DNA from: Clarkia xantiana subsp. parviflora
Lineage: Eukaryota > Streptophyta > Magnoliopsida > Myrtales > Onagraceae
DNA: 64,000 nucleotides
Direction of reading: 5' to 3'
NCBI GenBank assembly: GCA_036873135.1
Contig: JAPTYO010000013.1
Coordinates: 18,411,901-18,475,900, forward strand
Both the position numbers and the translations under genes were made by a program. Below are positions 21,404-28,600 of the stretch, piece after piece; the stretch's first letter is position 1; the number at the start of each line of letters is the position of its first letter. The notes beneath the pieces are model-generated. The model was given only the letters and a program-made list of their open reading frames with translations. It was not told where the DNA came from and ran no database searches.

Positions 21404-22121
21404 TGATGGGTTCGACTACAGCCGTCAGGCCCTTTAACGGTGAGGAAACGGCAAACAGGCCCACCAGGCCCAAAATGAAGGTCAAGATGACCTAGGAGAA
21501 GGGTCCCGACGAAGGGAGTCCAGATGATGAAAGGTCCCGACAGAGTCGGTCCCGACAGCTGAGCTGGAAGCTCCCGATGTGAAGCCTTTAAGTAGGCCCC
21601 GATGACGAATCCCTAAGAACGATTGGCCCTGTCACGATGACGAGGGGCCCCGAGCGGTGACATAATGAGATAACTCTGGAGTCCCCGACAGGAGTCGGGA
21701 CTCGTTATCAGAGGATAAGGCCAGGATACGCGGGGCGTGGCCGAGATACGCGGAACGTGGTTAAGATACACGGAGCGTGGCCGAGATACGCGGGGCGTGG
21801 CCTAGATAAGCGAGATCATGGCCTAGATAGGCGGGATCACATCCGAGATACGCGGGATACGGGCTAACCACCCCCAACGGTTCACCAGGTACCCGAGGCA
21901 TCTCTTCGCCTATAAAAGGGCAAGAGGTCACCTCAGAACACTTACGTTGAATGACATACCCTTTGAGATTATTGCTTGCCAGTTCGTATTAGGCACTCAT
22001 TTAAGCATCGGAGAGGGATTCTGGGTCACCGCCCGGTCTATCCCCTCTTGCAGGATTGCGTGGAGCGAAGGAGCTAGGATTGCCGTCAAAGTCCGTGCCG
22101 GAGTTCCACCGTGATCCAACA
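21404..22121 (+). repeat. Tat-1d 5' LTR (718 bp)
   Basis: It starts TGATGGGTTCGACTACAGCC and ends CACCGTGATCCAACA. U3 holds a run of about eight short repeats of the type GAGATACGCGGGGCGTGGCC (21725-21860), then a TATA box CGCCTATAAAAGGG (TATAAAA at 21911-21917). It differs from its 3' partner at roughly ten positions. Confidence 0.95.
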
Positions 22122-22139
22122 TTGGCGCCGTCTGTGGGA
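22122..22139 (+). promoter_or_regulatory. Tat-1d primer-binding site
   Basis: TTGGCGCCGTCTGTGGGA lies immediately inside the LTR. It is intact, unlike the Tat-2 copy, which has TTGTCGCC. Confidence 0.8.
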
Positions 22140-22157
22140 ATCAAACAAAAAGCTGAT

Positions 22158-23741
22158 ATGCCTTCTACTCGATCGATGGCGGCTGGCAAGCACAGAAGAC
22201 AAGGACAATCTGGTGGTTCCCGTCACCCCGCTGCAACAACTCTGAATTCACTACCAGAACAGGAGGAAAACCAGAACCTTCCCCCGGCTGAGCTCTCCCA
22301 GACAGGGGGGCACAATGAAGGTCCCGAAGACATTGCTGCTCAGCACCAGGGCAATAGGGGGCGGGAGGCTCCCCCAGCTACGGACCTGACAAGAGCCGTG
22401 GCAGAAGCCATGCCCATGTTTTTGGCAGCCGTTGAGGCTCTCTTAGATTGGAGGGAGGCCGCGAGGAGGCAGGAGGAGATGCACCCATTAGAAGAAGTGG
22501 CCCCACCAGCAGAGGTTCGGAACGCGCAGGAAGCTCCGCCCCGAGGTCAGGACAGGAGTAGGGTGTCCACTCAGCCAGAGAGGTTCGTGGTTGATGGGCC
22601 AGGGCCAGTACAGCACAGGACCATTCCCCTGAATGGTCCCATTACCCCCGATCAGGTGGTAAAGATCGTGAACATCTGCATGGGAGAGCAGAAGCTGCTG
22701 GTATCGGAGCTGAGGGATCAGACTACTCATCCCTTCGTTCCCAGACTCATAGACACCCTAGCCCCACCAGGGCTGGGTATCCCCACGATAAAGGAGTACG
22801 ATGGTGAAGGAGATCCAGTTCGTCATGTCCAGAAGCACCTCATGGCATGTCTGGGAAGAGCCCCGAATGAAGACAAAGTGTGTACGCTGTTCCCGAACAC
22901 ACTTGGAGAAAGAGCCCTGACCTGGTTCTTTAGTCTGCCCCCAGGCTGCATCACTTGCTGGGCAGATATGCACGACCGGTTCATTCAGCAGTACCAGGGT
23001 CGAAGACATTTGCTGAAGAGTGTGAGGTCCCTGACCCAGGTGGTACAGAGGCCTGACGAATCGCTGGCGCACCATTACCAGCGGTACACTGCCAGTGTGG
23101 CAGAAATTGATGAGGAGATCTCGGAGGGAGAAACCATCCGTACCTTTATCCGGAACTTAACGGCCCCCTACGGTTCCGACCTAATGCACAGCGTAGCTGA
23201 AAAGGCTGTGTGGAATATGGAGGCACTACAGAAGAGGGTAAAACGGCAAATCGATGTCCAGGAGTCAAAGATAGCCGCGGGAGAGTTGGAGCCCCCAAAG
23301 TCGAACAAAGGGAAGCAGTCGGTTAAACCTTTCGACGATCGTAAGTCAAAGGGTAAACCCGAAAGTAGTCGGAATCGAGGCTGCCCTGATCGAAGGGACG
23401 ATAAGCGTTCTTCAAGGAAGGATAAGCGGGAGGATCTCGACATTCCTCTCAACTGCTCCATGGCGGAGGTATTGACGGTCATGGAACGACAAGGTATCTC
23501 CAGGTACCCCCCAAAGAAGGACGGAGAATTCTTGGGATCTCGCACGGATCGCTACTGCCGATTTCACCGCGCAAATGGTCACGACACCAACCACTGTCGG
23601 GAACTGAAGAAGGAGATCGAAAAGCTGATCCAGAAGGGGAAGCTCAAGGAATTCGTCGGGGATAAGCGGTGTCGATCCCGCTCTCGATCCCGATCCCGAT
23701 CCCGACGAACTAAAAGTCCCTCATGTCTTGGGGACAAATGA
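22158..23741 (+). CDS. Tat-1d gag (capsid/nucleocapsid) with truncated tail
   Basis: 527 codons, from the ATG 19 bases after the primer site (MPSTRSMAAGKHRR...). The frame is open upstream into the LTR, so an earlier start cannot be excluded. It has a Gln/Glu/Ala-rich N-terminal third, the gag core around residues 205-360 (ERALTWFFSLPPGCITCW), a Lys/Arg-rich linker, and the CHHC knuckle CRFHRANGHDTNHC near residue 465. The Arg/Ser-repeat tail is cut by the internal deletion, and the last codons (SPSCLGDK) come from the purine-tract region. It is about 97 percent identical to Tat-2 gag by eye. With no stop in the core, a virus-like particle protein could still be made. Protease is absent. Confidence 0.88.
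   Translation: MPSTRSMAAGKHRRQGQSGGSRHPAATTLNSLPEQEENQNLPPAELSQTGGHNEGPEDIAAQHQGNRGREAPPATDLTRAVAEAMPMFLAAVEALLDWREAARRQEEMHPLEEVAPPAEVRNAQEAPPRGQDRSRVSTQPERFVVDGPGPVQHRTIPLNGPITPDQVVKIVNICMGEQKLLVSELRDQTTHPFVPRLIDTLAPPGLGIPTIKEYDGEGDPVRHVQKHLMACLGRAPNEDKVCTLFPNTLGERALTWFFSLPPGCITCWADMHDRFIQQYQGRRHLLKSVRSLTQVVQRPDESLAHHYQRYTASVAEIDEEISEGETIRTFIRNLTAPYGSDLMHSVAEKAVWNMEALQKRVKRQIDVQESKIAAGELEPPKSNKGKQSVKPFDDRKSKGKPESSRNRGCPDRRDDKRSSRKDKREDLDIPLNCSMAEVLTVMERQGISRYPPKKDGEFLGSRTDRYCRFHRANGHDTNHCRELKKEIEKLIQKGKLKEFVGDKRCRSRSRSRSRSRRTKSPSCLGDK
23725..23738 (+). promoter_or_regulatory. Tat-1d polypurine tract
   Basis: GTCTTGGGGACAAA directly precedes the 3' LTR; Tat-2 has GTCTTGGGGGCAAA at the same place. 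Confidence 0.75.
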
Positions 23742-24456
23742 TGGGTTCGACTACAGCCGTCAGGCCCTTTAACGGTGAGGAAACGGCAAGCAGGCCCACC
23801 AGGCCCAAAATGAAGGTCAAGATGACCTAGGAGAAGGGTCCCGACGAAGGGAGTCCAGATGATGAAAGGTCCCGACAGAGTCGGTCCCGACAGCTGAGCT
23901 GGAAGCTCCCGATGTGAAGCCTTTAAGTAGGCCCCGATGACGAATCCCTGAGAACGATTGGCCCTGTCACGATGACGAGGGGCCCCGAGCGGTGACATAA
24001 GGAGATAACTCTGGAGTCCCCGACAGGAGTCGGGACTCATTATCAGAGGATAAGGCCAGGATACGCGGGGCGTGGCCGAAATACGCGGAACGTGGTTAAG
24101 ATACACGGAGCGTGGCCGAGATACGCGGGGCTTGGCCGAGATAAGCAAGATCATGGCCTAGATAGGCGGGATCACATCCGAGATACGCGGGATACGGGCT
24201 AACCACCCCCAACGGTTCACCAGGTACCTGAGGCATCTCTTCGCCTATAAAAGGGCAAGAGGTCACCTCAGAACACTTACGTTGAATGACATACCCTTTG
24301 AGATTATTGCTTGCCAGTTCGTATTAGGCACTCATTTAAGCATCGGAGAGGGATTCTGGGTCACCGCCCGGTCTATCCCCTCTTGCAGGATTGCGTGGAG
24401 CGAAGGAGCTAGGATTGTCGTCAAAGTCCGTTTCGGAGTTCCACCGTGATCCAACA
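23739..24456 (+). repeat. Tat-1d 3' LTR (718 bp)
   Basis: It pairs with 21404-22121, with the same termini, repeats and TATA box. It ends CACCGTGATCCAACA, followed by the target duplication GTTCT. Confidence 0.95.
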
Positions 24457-24726
24457 GTTCTCAGAGTATAAAGATATGTTTCAACCCTCTAGGTCCCAAC
24501 TTTCCAAAACAGCTGTTAGTGTGATGCGTGTATGCTGCGCAACCCCAAGGTCGCACCCTGGTTAGATCCATCTCTTTACAAGTCCACAGCTCATATGATG
24601 TCGTTTCCATCGATTTTGTTGGAACAAGGTTTACTAAATGAGTGGCAGTCAACAACGCATCACTCCAGACGGAGATCGGCAGTTGAACTTGCGACATCAT
24701 GGTTCTGACAATACCTAGGAGTGTAC
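24457..24726 (-). pseudogene. Cop-2 integrase C-terminal fragment between two Tat insertions
   Basis: The minus-strand frame contains SVWSDALLTATHLVN and CKEMDLTRVRPWGCAAY, the part of a copia integrase beyond its catalytic core. It is the only 270 bases of Cop-2 left between Tat-1d and Tat-2. On the right the frame joins in phase to the catalytic core at 35917; on the left a one-base shift separates it from 21403. Confidence 0.85.
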
Positions 24727-25444
24727 TGATGGGTTCGACTACAGCCGTCAGGACCTTTAACGGTGAGGAAACGGCAAACAGGCCCACCAGGCCCAAAATG
24801 AAGGTCAAGATGACCTAGGAGAAGGGTCCCGACGAAGGGAGTCCAGATGATGAAAGGTCCCGACAGAGTCGGTCCCGACAGCTGAGCTGGAAGCTCCCGA
24901 TGTGAAGCCTTTAAGTAGGCCCCGATGACGAATCCCTGAGAACGATTGGCCCTGTCACGATGACGAGGGGCCCCGAGCGGTGACATAAGGAGATAACTCT
25001 AGAGTCCCCGACAGGAGTCGGGACACGTTATCAGAGGATAAGGCCAGGATACGCGGGGCGTGGCCGAGATACGCGGAACGTGGTTAAGATACACGGAGCG
25101 TGGCCGAGATACGCGGGGCGTGGCCGAGATAAGCGAGATCATGGCCTAGATAGGCGGGATCACATCCGAGATACGCGGGATACGGGCTAACCACCCCCAA
25201 CGGTTCACCAGGTACCTGAGGCATCTCTTCGCCTATAAAAGGGCAAGAGGTCACCTCAGAACACTTACGTTGAATGACATACCCTTTGAGATTATTGCTT
25301 GCCGGTTCGTATTAGGCACTCATTTAAGCATCGGAGAGGGATTCTGGGTCACCGCCCGGTCTATCCCCTCTTGCAGGATTGCGTGGAGCGAAGGAGCTAG
25401 GATTGCCGTCAAAGTCCGTGCCGGAGTTCCACCGTGATCCAACA
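24727..25444 (+). repeat. Tat-2 5' LTR (718 bp)
   Basis: It starts TGATGGGTTCGACTACAGCC and ends CCGTGATCCAACA, with the GATACGCGG-type U3 repeats and TATA box CGCCTATAAAAGGG (near 25233). It is very similar to both Tat-1d LTRs. Confidence 0.95.
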
Positions 25445-25462
25445 TTGTCGCCGTCTGTGGGA
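25445..25462 (+). promoter_or_regulatory. Tat-2 primer-binding site with one substitution
   Basis: It reads TTGTCGCCGTCTGTGGGA where Tat-1d has TTGGCGCC. The change falls in the bases that pair with the CCA end of the tRNA and may weaken priming. Confidence 0.75.
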
Positions 25463-25480
25463 ATCAAACAAAAAGCTGAT

Positions 25481-27208
25481 ATGCCTTTTACTCGATCGAT
25501 GGCGGCTGGCAAGCACAGAAGACAGGGACAATCTGGTGGTTCCCGTCACCCCGCTGCAACAACTCTGAATTCACTACCAGAACAGGAGGAAAACAAGAAC
25601 CTTCCCCCGGCTGAGCTCTCCCAGACAAGGGGGCACAATGAAGGTCCCGAAGACATTGCTGCTCAGCACCAGGGCAATAGGGGGCAGGAGGCTCCCCCAG
25701 CTACGGACCTGACAAGAGCCGTGGCAGAAGCCATGCCCATGTTTTTGGCAGCCGTGGAGGCTCTCTTAGATCGGAGGGAGGCCGCGAGGAGGCAGGAGGA
25801 GATGCCCCCATTAGAAGAAGTGGCCCCACCAGCAGAGGTTTGGAATGCGCAGGAAGCTCCGCCCCGAGGTCAGGACAGGAGTAGGGTGTCCACTCAGCCA
25901 GAGAGGTTCGTGGTTGATGGGCCAGGGCATGTACAGCACAGGACCATTCCCCTGAATGGTCCCATTACCCCCGATCAGGTGGTAAAGATCGTGAACATCT
26001 GCATGGGAGAGCAGAAGCCGCTGGTATCGGAGCTGAGGGATCGGACTACTCATCCCTTCGTTCCCCGACTCATAGACACCCTAGCCCCACCAGGGCTGGG
26101 TATCCCCACGATAAAGGAGTACGATGGTGAAGGAGATCCAGTTCGTCATGTCCAGAAGCACCTCATGGCATGTCTGGGAAGAGCCCCGGATGAAGACATA
26201 GTGTGTACGCTGTTCCCGAACACACTTGGAGAAAGAGCCCTGGCCTGGTTCTTTAGTCTGCCCCCAGGCTGCATCACTTGCTGGGCAGATATGCACGACC
26301 GGTTCATTCAGCAGTACCAGGGTCGAAGACGTTTGCTGAAGAGTGTGAGGTCCCTGACCCAGGTGGTACAGAGGCCCGACGAATCGCTGGCGCACTATTA
26401 CCAGCGGTACACTGCCAGTGTGGCAGAAATTGATGAGGAGATCTCAGAGGGAGAAACCATCCGTACCTTTATCCGGAACTTAACGGCCCCCTACGGTTCC
26501 GACCTAATGCACAGTGTAGCTGAAAAGGCTGTGTGGAATATGGAGGCACTACAGAAGAGGGTAAAACGGCAAATCGATGTCCAGGAGCCAAAGATAGCCA
26601 CGGGAGAGTTGGAGCCCCCAAAGTCGAACAAAGGGAAGCAGTCGGTTAAACCTTTCGACGATCGTAAGTCAAAGGGTAAACCCGAAAGTAGTCGGAATCG
26701 AGGCCGCCCTGATCGAAGGGACGATAAGCGTTCTTCAAGGAAGGATAAGCGGGAGGATCTCGACATTCCTCTCAACTGCTCCATGGCGGAGGTATTGACG
26801 GTCATGGAACGACAAGGTATCTCCAGGTACCCCCCAAAGAAGGACGGAGAATTCTTGGGATCTCGCACGGATCGCTACTGCCGATTTCACCGCGCAAATG
26901 GTCACGACACCAACCACTGTCGGGAACTGAAGAAGGAGATCGAAAAGCTGATCCAGAAGGGGAAGCTCAAGGAATTCGTCGGGGATAAGCGGTGTCGATC
27001 CCGCTCTCGGTCCCGATCGCGGGCCCGTTCCCGATCCCGCGATCGGTCCCCAAAGAAGAAGAGAACCGACCCAGAGTCATCCGGTGCTCGTAAGGAGAGA
27101 CGGGGCACTATCAATGTGATTCATGGAGGGTTTGCTGCTGGAGGTGATACTTCATCCGCCCGAGAGGTTTATGCCTCTAGAATCCCGTACGGCGGTGGTG
27201 CTGGGTAA
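25481..27208 (+). CDS. Tat-2 gag
   Basis: 575 codons starting MPFTRSMAAGKHRR, the ATG nearest the primer site; the frame is open further upstream. It has an N-terminal Glu/Ala/Pro-rich region, a coiled-coil-like patch (DLTRAVAEAMPMFLAAVEAL), the gag core (residues about 205-360, with WFFSLPPGCITCW), a Lys/Arg linker, the CHHC knuckle CRFHRANGHDTNHC (residue about 465), an Arg/Ser dipeptide tail and the RGTINVIHGGFA motif that in Tat elements leads into protease. It ends at a stop (27206-27208) 85 bases into the overlapping pol frame, so pol would need frameshifting, or the stop reflects decay. Particle assembly and RNA packaging are the family roles. Confidence 0.9.
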   Translation: MPFTRSMAAGKHRRQGQSGGSRHPAATTLNSLPEQEENKNLPPAELSQTRGHNEGPEDIAAQHQGNRGQEAPPATDLTRAVAEAMPMFLAAVEALLDRREAARRQEEMPPLEEVAPPAEVWNAQEAPPRGQDRSRVSTQPERFVVDGPGHVQHRTIPLNGPITPDQVVKIVNICMGEQKPLVSELRDRTTHPFVPRLIDTLAPPGLGIPTIKEYDGEGDPVRHVQKHLMACLGRAPDEDIVCTLFPNTLGERALAWFFSLPPGCITCWADMHDRFIQQYQGRRRLLKSVRSLTQVVQRPDESLAHYYQRYTASVAEIDEEISEGETIRTFIRNLTAPYGSDLMHSVAEKAVWNMEALQKRVKRQIDVQEPKIATGELEPPKSNKGKQSVKPFDDRKSKGKPESSRNRGRPDRRDDKRSSRKDKREDLDIPLNCSMAEVLTVMERQGISRYPPKKDGEFLGSRTDRYCRFHRANGHDTNHCRELKKEIEKLIQKGKLKEFVGDKRCRSRSRSRSRARSRSRDRSPKKKRTDPESSGARKERRGTINVIHGGFAAGGDTSSAREVYASRIPYGGGAG

Positions 27209-28600
27209 GAGGTCCCGATCCTGGACCTTGAAAGAAGAGATGGTAATCTCCTTTTCGTCGGAAGATCTCATAGGCGTGGAAACTCCGCACGACGACGCCT
27301 TGGTGGTAACCTTGGATGTAGACGGGTTCGAAATGAAGCGAATTCAAATCGACGGAGGGAGCTCCTCCGACATTCTCTTCATGGACGCCCTGGAGGCTAT
27401 GGGGAAAACGAAGAAAGATCTGAAGGAGGCAAACTTCCCGATGGTCGGGTTCTCTGGCTCAACCTCCTATCCGCTAGGAGTAATCACCTTACCAGTAGAA
27501 TTTGGTAGCGGGTGGAAATCAGAAAGGAGGAACGTGGAGTTCGTGGTAGTTAATTCCGCGGGAACTTACAACGCGATTATCGGAAGAACTACCATCAACC
27601 CCCTGATGGCAGTTGCCTCGACAGTGCACCAGAAGATGAAGTTCCCGACCGACCACGGAGTCGGGGAAGTCAAGGGTGATCAGGTAGCTTCTCGAAAATG
27701 CTACGTTAATGCCACACGAAGAAGGAGGCGAGAGGCCATGACTGTCCTTCAGACAGACACAGATCCTAGAGAGGAGTTTGGGCGTCTCGCCCCCGTAGAA
27801 GATCTGAAAGAAGTCGAGATCGACGGCCCCCAGAGGAAGGTGAAAATCGGGTTTGCTCTGACTGAGGAGACAGCTCAAAAACTGATTGAGTTGCTGAAGG
27901 AGTTCAAGGAGCTGTTTGCCTGGTCCCCGAGCGACATGCCAGGAATCAGCCCCGATGTGATCGTGCACGAGCTGAAGATAGACCCCGCAGTTAAACCTAT
28001 CACGCTGAAAAGGCGTCTGATGGGCACAGACAAGAAGATTGCGATCCAGCAGGAGGTGGGCAGGTTGCTCGATGCTGGGTTTATTAAAGAGCTTCGATTC
28101 CAGACTTGGGTCGCTAATCCAGTACTGGTAAAGAAGACTAATGGGAAATGGCGGATGTGTGTGGATTTCCGCGACCTGAACAAGGCTTGCCCGAAGGACT
28201 GCTACCCACTCCCGAGAATCGACCAGCTGGTAGATGCCACGTCGGGACATGAGCTGTTGAGCTTCATGGATGCGTACTCGGGATGCAATCAGATCAAGAT
28301 GGCCAAGGAGGATGCTCCTCACACAGCATTTTATGCAGACAGTGACATCTATCACTACGATGTCATGCCTTTCGGGTTAATCAATGCTGGGGCCACCTAC
28401 CAGCGGATGGTGAACAAGCTGTTCGGAGACATGCTGGGAGAAACCATGGAGGCTTACGTGGATGATATGCTGGTGAAATCCCGACAAGCCGAGGATCATG
28501 TACACAACCTAACCATGGCGTTTGAGCGGATGAGGCTTCATCAAGTTCGCTTAAACCCGACGAAATGCGCCTTCGGAGTCCACTCAGGGAAATTTTTTGG
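27123..28600 (+). CDS. Tat-2 protease and reverse transcriptase (pol, first part)
   Basis: The open frame overlaps the end of gag by 86 bases in another frame. The retropepsin site is QIDGGSSSDILF (residue about 75; DGG in place of DSG, common in Tat elements) with the second motif AIIGRTTINP. RT follows: KKTNGKWRMCVDFRDLNKAC, SFMDAYSGCNQI, MPFGLINAGATYQR and catalytic YVDDMLVKS (residue about 444). The frame continues to 28745, but after GVHSGKF it leaves the RT reading: a run of six T at 28591-28596 shifts it, and the correct continuation lies in the next frame. One T fewer would restore the phase, so this is probably a slippage mutation. Confidence 0.92.

Larger units (their letters stand above)
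21404..24456 (+). mobile_element. Tat-1d: LTR-gag-LTR deletion derivative of the Tat-2 family
   Basis: It is 3,053 bp with a perfect target duplication GTTCT (21399-21403 and 24457-24461). Both LTRs are 718 bp and nearly identical. Between them lie only an intact primer site, a 527-codon gag and the purine tract. Compared with Tat-2, about 8.1 kb (end of gag, all of pol, repeats, antisense gene) is missing. The join falls in the CGATCC-repeat coding the Arg/Ser tail and at GACGAACTAAAAGTCCC, present at 35176 in Tat-2. Intact ends plus target duplication suggest that the deletion arose before this insertion and that the short form was mobilised in trans. Confidence 0.92.

Noticed and set aside
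27519..28355. 278-codon open frame on the minus strand opposite Tat-2 protease/RT
   Set aside because: It is a shadow of the pol frame. The plus-strand frame has protease and RT motifs throughout; the minus frame has none, and unlike the antisense gene further right has no promoter or splice signals.
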